A stretch of DNA of 37,837 bases from Prevotellaceae bacterium UBA6858. GTDB lineage: Bacteria > Bacteroidota > Bacteroidia > Bacteroidales > Bacteroidaceae. This document shows positions 7,056 through 16,167 of this stretch, in pieces. The notes under the pieces were generated by a model. It had not been told where the DNA came from and searched no databases. It saw only the letters and a program-made list of their open reading frames with translations. Location of the stretch: contig DKDC01000019.1 of the NCBI GenBank assembly GCA_002451695.1, positions 59,811-97,647 on the forward strand, given 5' to 3'. Every line of letters begins with the position of its first letter. Position 1 is the stretch's first letter. A program made the position numbers and the translations under genes.

Positions 7056-8120
7056 ATGTGCAACACCAACAACAATCCGGCAAAAACGCCGGGCATACGG
7101 GAGCTGAAGCAAATTGACGTGATAAGGATAATAAAGGCGATGTGGAAACACAAGACCTTGTTTTTCATAAGCCTGCCCATAGCCTTTGCGCTGTCGGCAT
7201 TCATCATCGTGTCCGTGCCGAGATATTATTCCACAACCGTGAAGCTGGCCCCGGAGTTTTCCAACATGAGTTCAAGCTCGCTCAACTCCATAGCCTCGTC
7301 GTTCGGCATCGACATTGGCGGCACAAACAATTCCGCCGACGCAATTTTCCCGGAACTTTACCCCGACCTCATAGCCTCTGTTGACTTCAAGACAAGTATG
7401 TTCAACGTCATGGTGGAGACGCAGGACCACAAGGTTAAAGCCAACCTTTACGACTACCTGAAATTCCACCAGAAAGGCACATGGTGGGACGCGGCAATCG
7501 ACAACGTGAAGAAGATTTTCAAGAAAAAGAAACCCGCCGGAAAAGGCGAAAGCACAGTGAACCCTTTCTGGCTCACCAAGGAGCAGGACATGATAGCCCA
7601 GTTCATCGGGGACAAGATAAGCTGTGAGGTTGACAAGAAGAACTTCGTGATTTCCATAACCGCGACCGACCAGGACCCGCTTGCAAGCGCCACGATAGCC
7701 GATGCGGCAAAGGAGAAACTGCAGGAGTTCATAACCCAATACAGAACGCGCAAGGCGCAAAAGGAACTCGACTACAACATAGAGCTGCGCCGCCAGGCCA
7801 AGGAGAATTACGACAAGGCCCGCCAGACATACGCAAGCTATTCCGACGCAAACAACGAGGTGATTCTCGCAAGCGTGAAATCGAAACTCGACAACCTTGA
7901 AAACGAGATGCAGCTACAGTTCAACACATACGCCCAGCTCAACACGCAGGTGCAGGCGGCACGCGCAAAGGTGATAGAGCAGACACCGGCGTTCACCACC
8001 CTGCAGTCGGCAACCGTGCCCCTGAAGCCCGCAGGACCGAAGCGCATGATATTCGTGGCAACCATAACAATGCTGGTGTTCGCGCTCGACACCATATTCG
8101 CCTGCATAAAATCGTACTGA
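7056..8120 (+). CDS. wzz: Wzz-like polysaccharide chain-length determinant
   Basis: This 354-residue inner-membrane protein has the Wzz arrangement: a short cytoplasmic N-terminus ending in LKQIDVIRIIKAMWKHK, a first membrane helix at about residues 33-55, a periplasmic region with a coiled-coil-like stretch (about 230-300, rich in Ala, Lys, Glu and Gln), a PAGPKR Pro-rich motif, and a second membrane helix near 330-350. Wzz proteins set the length of O-antigen or capsule chains by acting with the polymerase. There is no fused tyrosine kinase domain. It heads the operon, 4 nt before the flippase gene, with the EpsG-like polymerase five genes further on. Confidence 0.85.
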   Translation: MCNTNNNPAKTPGIRELKQIDVIRIIKAMWKHKTLFFISLPIAFALSAFIIVSVPRYYSTTVKLAPEFSNMSSSSLNSIASSFGIDIGGTNNSADAIFPELYPDLIASVDFKTSMFNVMVETQDHKVKANLYDYLKFHQKGTWWDAAIDNVKKIFKKKKPAGKGESTVNPFWLTKEQDMIAQFIGDKISCEVDKKNFVISITATDQDPLASATIADAAKEKLQEFITQYRTRKAQKELDYNIELRRQAKENYDKARQTYASYSDANNEVILASVKSKLDNLENEMQLQFNTYAQLNTQVQAARAKVIEQTPAFTTLQSATVPLKPAGPKRMIFVATITMLVFALDTIFACIKSY

Positions 8121-8124
8121 CGCA

Positions 8125-9642
8125 ATGGCTGAAAACAGGCTCATTGTAAAGAACACCATATTCCTGTACACACGCATGATTCTCATCATGGGTGTTACGC
8201 TCTACGCCTCGAGGGTTGTGCTCGACAAGCTGGGTGTGCAGGACTTCGGGCTTTACAACGTGGTGGGCGGAATAGTGGGTATGCTGTCGTTCCTCAACGG
8301 AACGCTAAGCACCGGCACGTCGCGCTTCATCACATACGAGCTTGGCGCAAACGACAAAAACAGACTGATGCAAACCTGCCGCACTGCGGTGTTCACCCAC
8401 CTGCTGCTCGCGCTGCTAATAGTGGCGATACTCGAAACCGCAGGGCTGTGGTATGTTTACTGCAAAATGGTCATTCCGCCCGAACGCTTCCTCCCCACCC
8501 TCGTTGTCTATCACATTTCAATATTCGCCACATTCGTAAGCATTGTACAGATACCCTACATCGCGCTTATAATAGCCCACGAGGACATGAAGGTTTACGC
8601 ATACGTAGGGATTTTCGATGCCGTGGCGCGGCTTGCGGTGGTTCTGTGCCTGAGCTTGGGCAGTTCCGACAAACTTATAATGTATGCGGCACTCACCGCC
8701 TTGGCGCAACTGCTGGTGAGCGGATGCTATGCGGCATACTGCATACGGCGATACTCCGAATGCAAGTTCGGCTTCTCGTTCAGCAAAGGAATATTCAAGT
8801 CGCTGATGTGCTTTTCGGGCTGGAACGTGCTGGCCAACCTTTCGGAAACCCTGAAACTGCAAGGCTACCTTGTATTGCTCAACCTGTTTTTCCAGCCGTT
8901 CATGGTGGCGGCGCAAACCATAGCCAACCAGGTTTCGGGAGCGTTGAACCAGTTCATCAACAACTTTCGCAACGCCGTGAACCCGCAAATCATAAAACTG
9001 TACGCCTCGGGGCAATACGAAGAATCGAAAAGGCTAACGATGCAGACCACAGTGTATGTTTACGAGCTGTGCCTGCTCATAGGGCTTCCCGCCATTTTCA
9101 CAATGAAGACTATAATGGGAATATGGCTCGTGAAAGTACCCGAATACGCCGTGTTGTTCACCCAATACATAATAGTGCAGCGCATAATAGGTTCGTTCGA
9201 CTCGGCATTCTACACGCCCATGATGGCAGCCGCAAAGATAAAGTCCAACTCAGTGTTTGCCGCCGTTTCGGGCCCGGTGCTGTTTGTTGCGCTGTATTTC
9301 ATATTCAGGGAAAAAGGCGACGTGATGTGGATGCTCTATCTCGGAGTTCTCGCGCAGTGCGCATTCGGCTTTTTGATAAAGCCCATGCTTCTGGCGCACG
9401 ACGTGGAGTCTTACAGAATTTCAGATTTCATCCCCTGTTTCGCCACCTGCGCAAAGGTAACGGTAATATCGCTCGCACTTACATTCGCCACCTACAAACT
9501 TACGGGAAACAGCGGGGCGCTTCCCTCGGCGGTGCTTGCCGCCGCCTCGGCACTTAGTGTGGCAATTTCGTCATACATATTCCTTGACAAGGCAGCCAAG
9601 ACCAAAATCAACGCCTTCGTGCTTAAAAAAGTCGGATTATGA
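8125..9642 (+). CDS. wzx: Polysaccharide flippase (Wzx/MATE-like)
   Basis: The protein of 505 residues is a multi-spanning membrane protein of the oligosaccharide flippase group in the MOP superfamily. It starts with NTIFLYTRMILIMGVTLYASRVVLDKLGVQDFGLYNVVGG, typical of Bacteroidota flippases, and has about 12-14 hydrophobic segments. Its expected role is moving lipid-linked oligosaccharide units from the cytoplasmic to the periplasmic face, where the polymerase joins them. Its stop overlaps the start of the ATP-grasp gene in ATGA (9639-9642). Together with the Wzz- and EpsG-like genes it indicates a Wzx/Wzy-dependent pathway. Confidence 0.88.
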   Translation: MAENRLIVKNTIFLYTRMILIMGVTLYASRVVLDKLGVQDFGLYNVVGGIVGMLSFLNGTLSTGTSRFITYELGANDKNRLMQTCRTAVFTHLLLALLIVAILETAGLWYVYCKMVIPPERFLPTLVVYHISIFATFVSIVQIPYIALIIAHEDMKVYAYVGIFDAVARLAVVLCLSLGSSDKLIMYAALTALAQLLVSGCYAAYCIRRYSECKFGFSFSKGIFKSLMCFSGWNVLANLSETLKLQGYLVLLNLFFQPFMVAAQTIANQVSGALNQFINNFRNAVNPQIIKLYASGQYEESKRLTMQTTVYVYELCLLIGLPAIFTMKTIMGIWLVKVPEYAVLFTQYIIVQRIIGSFDSAFYTPMMAAAKIKSNSVFAAVSGPVLFVALYFIFREKGDVMWMLYLGVLAQCAFGFLIKPMLLAHDVESYRISDFIPCFATCAKVTVISLALTFATYKLTGNSGALPSAVLAAASALSVAISSYIFLDKAAKTKINAFVLKKVGL

Positions 9643-10766
9643 AAAAGAAGATAGCCATAATAGGAGGCAGCTACCTCCAGTTGCCCATTGTTGAAAAGGC
9701 ACAGCAAATGGGACTGGAAGTTTACTGCTTTTCGTGGAAAGATGGGGCTGTGTGCGCAGACGCGGCAGACCATTTCTTCCCTATTTCAATAATAGAAAAA
9801 GAAAGCATACTGAAAGAATGCCAGGATGCGGGAATTGACGGCATAACGACAATAGCGTCAGACACAGCCGTGCTGACCGTGAACTATGTTGCCGGGAAAA
9901 TGAATCTCATATCCAACAGCGACGAATATTCGCAGACCACCACAAACAAATTCCTGATGCGCCAATGCTTTGAGGCTCACAACGTGCCTTCACCCAAATA
10001 CGTAAAGATTGCGGCAGAAAGCGGCACAGGGCAAGTTTCCGGGCTGCAGTTCCCCGTTATCGTGAAACCCACAGACAGATCGGGAAGCCGTGGCGTGGAA
10101 AAGGTTTGCACACCCGAGGACATTCCCGCCGCAGTGGCGAGGGCGCAAAAGGAATCTTTCAACCACGAGGCAATTATGGAGGAATACGTAAGCGGAAAGG
10201 AAATAAGCGTTGAGGCAATATCATACGGGGGGAAGCACCACATACTGCAAATAACCGACAAGGTTACTACAGGCGAGCCGTTCTTTGTGGAGCTTGCACA
10301 CCACCAGCCCTCCTGTCTGCCGCAAAGCATCCAAGACAACGTAAAGGCTGTTGTGCTGAAAGCCCTCAATGCCCTGCATATTGAATACGGCGCATCCCAT
10401 TCCGAGCTGAAAATAACGGAAAGCGGAGACATAAGGGTGATTGAAATCGGTGCGAGAATGGGCGGCGACTTCATAGGTTCCGACCTCGTAAGGCTTTCTA
10501 CAGGATACGATTTCCTGAAAGGAGTTATTGAGGTGGCATTGGACACGTTCTCCGAACCTGTTATAAGCAGACACGATTATTCCGGCGCGTACTTTCTATG
10601 CAAAGAGACCGAATGGCTGAAGAAATACATTATAAATAAAAAGGACTACCCGCAAATAGTCAGGGCGGAAGTAACCGACCCCGAACTGCGCAACATAGAG
10701 TGCAGCGGAGACAGAAGCGGATACCTTATATACCAATCACACGAAGGGAGGCTTGAATTGAAATGA
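9639..10766 (+). CDS. ATP-grasp carboxylate-amine ligase of the polysaccharide operon
   Basis: The 375-residue protein has an N-terminal Rossmann-like pre-ATP-grasp domain (KKKIAIIGGSYLQLPIVEKAQQMG), then the ATP-binding subdomain with FPVIVKPTDRSGSRGV (phosphate loop) and IMEEYVSGKEISVEA, and the metal-binding ELKITESGDIRVIEIGARMGGD near residues 260-285. Such enzymes form an acyl-phosphate and join it to an amine or thiol. The gene sits between the flippase and an epimerase and is followed two genes later by a WecE-like sugar aminotransferase. A reasonable inference is that it attaches an amino acid or other carboxylic acid to an amino sugar, but the substrate cannot be read from the sequence. 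Both ends overlap neighbours by 4 nt. Confidence 0.8.
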   Translation: MKKKIAIIGGSYLQLPIVEKAQQMGLEVYCFSWKDGAVCADAADHFFPISIIEKESILKECQDAGIDGITTIASDTAVLTVNYVAGKMNLISNSDEYSQTTTNKFLMRQCFEAHNVPSPKYVKIAAESGTGQVSGLQFPVIVKPTDRSGSRGVEKVCTPEDIPAAVARAQKESFNHEAIMEEYVSGKEISVEAISYGGKHHILQITDKVTTGEPFFVELAHHQPSCLPQSIQDNVKAVVLKALNALHIEYGASHSELKITESGDIRVIEIGARMGGDFIGSDLVRLSTGYDFLKGVIEVALDTFSEPVISRHDYSGAYFLCKETEWLKKYIINKKDYPQIVRAEVTDPELRNIECSGDRSGYLIYQSHEGRLELK

Positions 10767-11794
10767 AAACCGCAGACAAGAGAATAGTGATTTTCGGGGC
10801 AACAGGCACAGTGGGGGCATACGCCGCACTATACCTGAAGGAAATGGGATACGGAGTGGTCGCCACAGGACACAGGAAAAGCGACAACGGTTTCTTTGCC
10901 GAACACGGAATAGAATACCATTCGGTTGACATATCCAAAAAGGAAGAGTTCGACAAACTACCCGACAAAGGCATATTCGCCGTTGTGCATCTGGCGGGAA
11001 TGCTCCCCGCAAGGATGAAAGGCTATAATCCGCAAAGCTACATAGACACCAACATCACGGGAAGTCTGAACGTGCTTGAATATTGTGCAAAGGTTAAAGC
11101 CGACAGGATTGTGTATTCCCAGTCAATATCCGATGTGAACTACCTTTGCGGAAGCAGTGAGCCAATTCCGTCTGACGCAAAACCGGGTTTCCCGCCCAAC
11201 AACGACCATTCTGTTTACGCCATCTCGAAAAACTGCGCCGTTGACCTGATACGCCACTACAACGCCAAATACGGCATTAAATATTACCTGCTGAGGTTTC
11301 CCAACATATACCTCTACCATCCCAACCCGATGTACTATGTTGACGGCGTGGAAAAGTGGCAGGGCTACCGTCTGATGATACAAAAGGCGATGAACGGAGA
11401 AACAATTTCCGTGTGGGGCAATCCCAACAGGGTTCACGACGTTGTATATGTAAAGGACTGCTGCCAAATAATAAAAAAGAGCATTGCAACCGAAACCGCG
11501 CCCTGCGGAATGTATAACGTTGGGACAGGCATAGGCACCACATTGGAAGACCAGATAAAGGGCATCGTGGAAGTGTTCACACCCAAGGGCATGGAAAAGC
11601 CGGAAATACTCTACGACCCAAGCAAGCCCGATGCCACGGAATACGTGTTTGATATGTCGAAAACCGAGAAATACCTCGGTTACAGAATGAAGTACAACTA
11701 TATGGACTACCTCCTGGATTTCAAAAAGGAAATGGAACTGCAAAGGTTTGAGAAACTCTGGGGCAGGGACAAATATTTAAGCAAAGAGAAATGA
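10763..11794 (+). CDS. NAD-dependent epimerase/dehydratase (extended SDR)
   Basis: This 343-residue protein is an extended short-chain dehydrogenase. It has the nucleotide-binding motif GATGTVG at about residues 12-18, the conserved VVHLAGM segment, a Ser in SQSIS, and the active-site YAISK of the YxxxK type. Extended SDRs change nucleotide sugars by epimerisation, dehydration or 4-keto reduction. It is not clearly RmlB, GalE or GMD by eye. It lies between the ATP-grasp gene and the WecE-like aminotransferase, overlapping both by 4 nt, so it probably acts on the same sugar. Confidence 0.82.
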   Translation: MKTADKRIVIFGATGTVGAYAALYLKEMGYGVVATGHRKSDNGFFAEHGIEYHSVDISKKEEFDKLPDKGIFAVVHLAGMLPARMKGYNPQSYIDTNITGSLNVLEYCAKVKADRIVYSQSISDVNYLCGSSEPIPSDAKPGFPPNNDHSVYAISKNCAVDLIRHYNAKYGIKYYLLRFPNIYLYHPNPMYYVDGVEKWQGYRLMIQKAMNGETISVWGNPNRVHDVVYVKDCCQIIKKSIATETAPCGMYNVGTGIGTTLEDQIKGIVEVFTPKGMEKPEILYDPSKPDATEYVFDMSKTEKYLGYRMKYNYMDYLLDFKKEMELQRFEKLWGRDKYLSKEK

Positions 11795-12930
11795 TAAACT
11801 TCAACAAGCCTCACCTCACGGGAAAAGAGGCACACTATATGTATCAGGCTGTTTTCAATTGCAAACTGTCTGGAAACGGTGATTTCACGAAAAAGTGCCA
11901 GTCGTTCTTTGAACAACGCTACGGCTACAAAAAGGCAATTCTCACCACCTCCGGCTCAGACGCTTTGGAAATGGCGGCAATATTGTGCAGCATAAACCCG
12001 GGCGATGAGGTAATAGTGCCGTCTTACACTTTTGTGTCTTCCGCACTCGCCTTTGTGAGGGAACGCGCAAAGATTGTCTTTGCCGACAGTTGCGCCGGCA
12101 ATCCAAACATTGACCCAGACAAACTTGAGGAACTCATAACCCCCAAGACCAAGGCTATTGTTGTGGTTCACTACGCCGGCATTGCCTGCGACATGGACAA
12201 GATTATGGACATAGCCCACCGCCACGGCGTACTCGTAGTGGAAGACAACGCGCAAGGGCTTGATTCTTTCTACAAAGGCCGCCCGCTGGGAAGCATCGGA
12301 GACTTGGGATGCATAAGCTTTCACGAGACAAAAAACATAACGGCAGGGGGCGAGGGGGGGCTGCTTGCCGTAAACGATATACAGTATGCGAGAAGAGCGG
12401 AGATTATCTGGGAAAAAGGCACAAACCGCGCCGAGTTCTTCAGGGGCATGGTGAACAAATACGGCTGGGTTGACACCGGCTCGTCATTCCTCCCCTCCGA
12501 AGTGAACGCAGCCTTTCTGTTGGCCCAGCTCGAAGAACTCGACACAATACAAAACCGCAGGAAAATGCTGTGGGACATCTACCACGAAGAACTCGCGCCG
12601 CTTGCCGCAAAAGGATATTTCACGCTGTCCGACATTCCCGAATACGCAACGAACAACGCCCATATGTTCTACATCGTGTGCCGCAACATAGACGAACGAA
12701 GCGCACTGATAAGTTTTCTGAAGGACAACGGCATACAGGCGTGCTTCCACTACCTTGCGCTTCACAAGAGCGAATACTACACAACGCACTACACAGAACG
12801 CCCAAATCTGCCCAACTGCGACCGCTTTGCCGACTGTCTCGTGAGAATGCCTATGTATTACGAGCTGAAAGAGGATGAAGTGAAATACATCACGGACAAA
12901 ATCAAGGAATTCTTTTCCTGCAAGCAATGA
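11791..12930 (+). CDS. wecE: dTDP-4-amino-4,6-dideoxygalactose transaminase (WecE/RffA-like)
   Basis: This PLP-dependent DegT/DnrJ/EryC1 sugar aminotransferase has 379 residues. It tracks E. coli WecE closely: NFNKPHLTGKEAHYM at the start, KLSGNGDFTKKCQ, PGDEVIVPSYTFVSSA, HYAGIACDMDKIM, VEDNAQG, and SFHETKN with the PLP lysine at residue 181, the position it also holds in WecE. The expected reaction is amination of dTDP-4-keto-6-deoxyglucose to dTDP-4-amino-4,6-dideoxygalactose (dTDP-thomosamine). RmlA and RmlB, which make the substrate, are not in this window and must be encoded elsewhere. The acetyltransferase WecD that normally follows in enterobacterial common antigen synthesis is absent; an ATP-grasp ligase is in the operon instead. 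Confidence 0.87.
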   Translation: MINFNKPHLTGKEAHYMYQAVFNCKLSGNGDFTKKCQSFFEQRYGYKKAILTTSGSDALEMAAILCSINPGDEVIVPSYTFVSSALAFVRERAKIVFADSCAGNPNIDPDKLEELITPKTKAIVVVHYAGIACDMDKIMDIAHRHGVLVVEDNAQGLDSFYKGRPLGSIGDLGCISFHETKNITAGGEGGLLAVNDIQYARRAEIIWEKGTNRAEFFRGMVNKYGWVDTGSSFLPSEVNAAFLLAQLEELDTIQNRRKMLWDIYHEELAPLAAKGYFTLSDIPEYATNNAHMFYIVCRNIDERSALISFLKDNGIQACFHYLALHKSEYYTTHYTERPNLPNCDRFADCLVRMPMYYELKEDEVKYITDKIKEFFSCKQ

Positions 12931-14264
12931 AAAGCCTGAACATTCTGTTTATCTCGAGCTTTCCGCCCGACCATTCGGCAGGGCTGGCACGCGACTTCAT
13001 GCGCGCCCTCACCCTGCACGGACACAAGGTGGACTTCCTCACACGCTACGATTTTCCTGGACAAAAGGAAAACGAGTACAATATATATTCTGAAAGGGTT
13101 TCGGACAAAATAAGAAGATTCTGCCGCAACCATCCCGTGATGCAGAAATTCAGGTTCATGCGTTTCCTGCTGCACAAGGACAAAATCTATCCCGGCAAAA
13201 ACAGCGGGATAATAATCACCAACCTGCAAGAGGACGTTTCGCCCGTAAGCACAAGCGACCTGCTCGCCAAAATAAACAGGCCCTACGATGCCGTGGTTAC
13301 GCTTTTCTGGCAGCATATGCTCACCACCGTAACGCTGAAAGCAATATACGACAAGCTGAAATGCCCCATAATAATAAGAAGTGTCGATATGTTCACGTTC
13401 ACAGGCGGCTGCTTCTATTTCATGGAATGCCGAAACTTCCTAAAAGGCTGCGGATGCTGTCCGGCACTGGCGAGCAATGACCCCAATGACCAAACCGCAA
13501 AAAACTTCCGCACGAAAAAGGAAATGTACGCCTCGATGAACTACGCCATAGGGCTGAACACTTGGATGCAACGCTTTGCCCTGCCCACAGGGCTTTTCGA
13601 CAAGCGCAGGGTTATATCCACGTCTGCGGCGGTTGACGAGAACCTTTTCACAAGAATGCCCAAGGCGCAATGCCGCAAAGAACTCGGGATAAGCGGCGAC
13701 AAGACATTCGTGCTGTTTGCCCGCCACGCCGACCCCTCCGCCAAAGGAAAAGGCTTCGACTACCTCATAAAGGCTGTAAACCACTTTGCAGCCAAACTCA
13801 ACGAAGAACAAAGGCGCAAGTGCCTAATTGTGCTGGCGGGAAAGACCGAAGACAAAAACGAAAGCGGCTTCTGCATCGACACGCTGTACACCGGGCAACT
13901 GTCAAAGCAAAATCTGATAAAGGCGTACAACGCAAGCAACATTTTCCTTAGTCCGTCAATCGACGACGCAGGTCCGTCAATGGTGAACCAGTCCATAATG
14001 TGCGCCACCCCGGTGGTGTGCTTTGAAATCGGCACGGCGATAGACGTGATAGAAAACGGCGTGTCGGGCTACAAAGTCGGAATTAAGGACTACAAAGCCT
14101 TTGGCAACGCAATATACACCATATATAATATGCCGGCGGAAGAATACGGCAGACTTTGCGACAGCACGCACAAAATGGCAATGGAGCATGACTCACTCGA
14201 AACTTTCGCGCAAATGATAGAAAACACCTGGCAGCTTCTGAGCAGGGAAGAAATGAAAGTCTGA
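12927..14264 (+). CDS. Family 4 glycosyltransferase with cysteine cluster
   Basis: The 445-residue protein has the GT-B fold. The N-terminal domain begins KSLNILFISSFPPDHSAGLARDF, and the C-terminal domain has the donor-site region SPSIDDAGPSMVNQSIMCATPVV, typical of GT4. In between, residues near 160-185 hold a cysteine-rich stretch (GGCFYFMEC, then KGCGCCP) similar to that in colanic-acid WcaC-type transferases, possibly a metal or structural site. It should add one sugar to the lipid-linked repeat unit on the cytoplasmic face. It overlaps the aminotransferase gene by 4 nt and ends 6 nt before the polymerase gene. Confidence 0.85.
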   Translation: MKSLNILFISSFPPDHSAGLARDFMRALTLHGHKVDFLTRYDFPGQKENEYNIYSERVSDKIRRFCRNHPVMQKFRFMRFLLHKDKIYPGKNSGIIITNLQEDVSPVSTSDLLAKINRPYDAVVTLFWQHMLTTVTLKAIYDKLKCPIIIRSVDMFTFTGGCFYFMECRNFLKGCGCCPALASNDPNDQTAKNFRTKKEMYASMNYAIGLNTWMQRFALPTGLFDKRRVISTSAAVDENLFTRMPKAQCRKELGISGDKTFVLFARHADPSAKGKGFDYLIKAVNHFAAKLNEEQRRKCLIVLAGKTEDKNESGFCIDTLYTGQLSKQNLIKAYNASNIFLSPSIDDAGPSMVNQSIMCATPVVCFEIGTAIDVIENGVSGYKVGIKDYKAFGNAIYTIYNMPAEEYGRLCDSTHKMAMEHDSLETFAQMIENTWQLLSREEMKV

Positions 14265-14270
14265 CGTAAC

Positions 14271-15320
14271 ATGATACAGATTCTCGGTTTGCTACTCGTG
14301 GTGTGCATAGCCCTGTCGTTCGTGGAATGTTTGGGCTACAGGTTCAAGTGTGAATGGAAAACCGTTTACATTGTCTTGGGCTGCATACTGATTGCCTATG
14401 CCGGTTTCCGCCCCATAGGCTTCGACCACGACTCCACGGTATATGAGGACGTATTTTCCTACTACGACAAGCCGAGATACATTCTCATGATAGAGTTCTC
14501 CTTCCGCTACATCTGCCAATTCATACAGTGGCTTGGCGGAAGCGTGAGGTGGGTTTTCGTCATATATGCCTTTGCAGGGGTAACACTCAAGTTCTGCGCC
14601 ATCAGGAGGCTTTCGCCGTTCTACTTCCTCCCGCTTGTAATCTATCTTGGAAACTACTACATCTATCACGACCTGACGCAGATAAGGGGTGGCATCGCCT
14701 CGGGCATATTCCTGCTCACCGTGCCGATGCTCGCAAATGGGGAAAAGGCTAAATGCGCCTTGTTGTGGGCTGTGTCGTTCTGCTTCCACATTTCCTCGCT
14801 GCTGTTCTTCCCCATGCTGTGGCTCAACAACAAGGATCTTACGCGCAAGGGCAAATACCTTTTGGCTTCGCTCGTGCCGATAGGCTACATGATATATTTC
14901 ACCCACATAAACATCCTTACTTACATTCCGTTTGTTGGAAAGAAAGTGGAAATCTACCAAACGCTCGCCGAGAAAGGATCCGGCTCCGAAATCAACGTGT
15001 TCGGCATGGTGTTTCTCGTAAAGATTGCCATATTCCTTTTCACGCTGCTTATGTACGACACCATCAGACCCTCAAACAAATACCTGCCCATACTGCTCAA
15101 GATTATGGGCTGTTCGGTGTTCGTGTTCCTGCTCTTCGCCCCGCTGCCGGTGCTGTCGTTCCGAATAAGCGAGCTTTACGGCATTGTTGACATAATAATA
15201 TACTCCAGCCTGTTCTATACCGTAAGGCAGCGCGCGGTGGGCGCGTCAATAGTGGGCGTGGTGGGGCTCAGCCTGTTTGCAATCAACGTTTTTTACATGA
15301 AGCTTTTGGAAAATGTGTAA
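14271..15320 (+). CDS. EpsG-family membrane protein (probable Wzy-type polymerase)
   Basis: The 349-residue protein has about 9-10 hydrophobic helices and the EpsG-family pattern: an early YAGFRPIGFDHDSTVYEDVF block (RxxG then D and Y) and TQIRGGIASGIFLL in the middle, where the Arg is conserved in EpsG proteins. These act as polymerases of exopolysaccharide or O-antigen units at the periplasmic face. No other polymerase is encoded in the operon, which supports the role. Its end overlaps the next glycosyltransferase gene by 8 nt. Confidence 0.82.
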   Translation: MIQILGLLLVVCIALSFVECLGYRFKCEWKTVYIVLGCILIAYAGFRPIGFDHDSTVYEDVFSYYDKPRYILMIEFSFRYICQFIQWLGGSVRWVFVIYAFAGVTLKFCAIRRLSPFYFLPLVIYLGNYYIYHDLTQIRGGIASGIFLLTVPMLANGEKAKCALLWAVSFCFHISSLLFFPMLWLNNKDLTRKGKYLLASLVPIGYMIYFTHINILTYIPFVGKKVEIYQTLAEKGSGSEINVFGMVFLVKIAIFLFTLLMYDTIRPSNKYLPILLKIMGCSVFVFLLFAPLPVLSFRISELYGIVDIIIYSSLFYTVRQRAVGASIVGVVGLSLFAINVFYMKLLENV

Positions 15321-16149
15321 GGGAAGGGAAACAGCAAAGCCGCAAAAAGGCAACACCGCCATCGTTACGGTTACGTACAATCCCGACAAGGATTTCGCCG
15401 CAAACCTTCTGCAATCCCGCAGCGTGGCAGACCTCGTAATTGTGGTTGACAACGGTTCCGAAAACATCGACTTTATAAAGGAAGCCGCCCTGTCGGCGGG
15501 TGCGCAACTCATAGCCCTCGGGCAAAACACGGGAATTGCCGCCGCACTGAACACCGGCATCAAGAAAGCCCTTGGCGCAGGAAAGGAATGGGTTCTGACG
15601 CTCGATGACGACTCATTCCCCGAGAGCGGCATATTGGAAGCCTATGCCCATGTGCTGGAACAATATCCCGATGCGGGGCTTATAGGCACGGTATTTTCGC
15701 AAAGCGCAGGCAAACATCCCGAAGCCGCAGAAAGCACAACAATCATAACATCCGGCACACTGCACAAGGCGGAAATCTTCAGTGCAATCGGCTTCTACAC
15801 CGAAAAACTTTTCATCGACTGCGTTGACTTCGACTTCGTGATACGCCTAAGGCTAAGCGGCAAGTACAAGGCTGTAAAAGTCGGCAAGCCGCTCATAAGA
15901 CACCATCTTGGAAGCCCGATGAAAAAGTTCGGTATCCTGTCGTCAAACCATTCTCCCAAGCGCAGGTATTTCTGGGCAAGAAACACCGTGTATCTCAACC
16001 GCAAATACCTGCTGAAACTCCCGCTCTGGATTCTGAAAAAAGACCTTTTCCTGCTTAAGGACACGATTGGGATAATTATCGTAGAGCAAAACAGAATGGA
16101 AAAACTGAAATGTATAATCAAGGGAATCCGCGACGGTTTCCGGCTGTAA
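15313..16149 (+). CDS. Family 2 glycosyltransferase (rhamnosyltransferase-like)
   Basis: The protein has 278 residues and a GT-A fold. It shows IVTVTYNPDKDF near residue 17, the nucleotide-binding VDNGSE near 46, and the DDD metal-binding triad at residues 98-100 in LTLDDDSFPES. The arrangement VTYNPD, VDNGS, NTGIAAALNTG resembles RfbF-type rhamnosyltransferases, so a deoxyhexose donor is plausible though unproven. The start at 15313 lies inside the polymerase gene, so translation is probably coupled. Confidence 0.83.
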   Translation: MCKGRETAKPQKGNTAIVTVTYNPDKDFAANLLQSRSVADLVIVVDNGSENIDFIKEAALSAGAQLIALGQNTGIAAALNTGIKKALGAGKEWVLTLDDDSFPESGILEAYAHVLEQYPDAGLIGTVFSQSAGKHPEAAESTTIITSGTLHKAEIFSAIGFYTEKLFIDCVDFDFVIRLRLSGKYKAVKVGKPLIRHHLGSPMKKFGILSSNHSPKRRYFWARNTVYLNRKYLLKLPLWILKKDLFLLKDTIGIIIVEQNRMEKLKCIIKGIRDGFRL

Positions 16150-16167
16150 AACCATCTGCGCGAAAAT

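Noticed and set aside
7056..8120. Wzc-type fused tyrosine kinase
   Set aside because: The protein ends after the second membrane helix; no Walker A motif or Tyr-rich tail is present.
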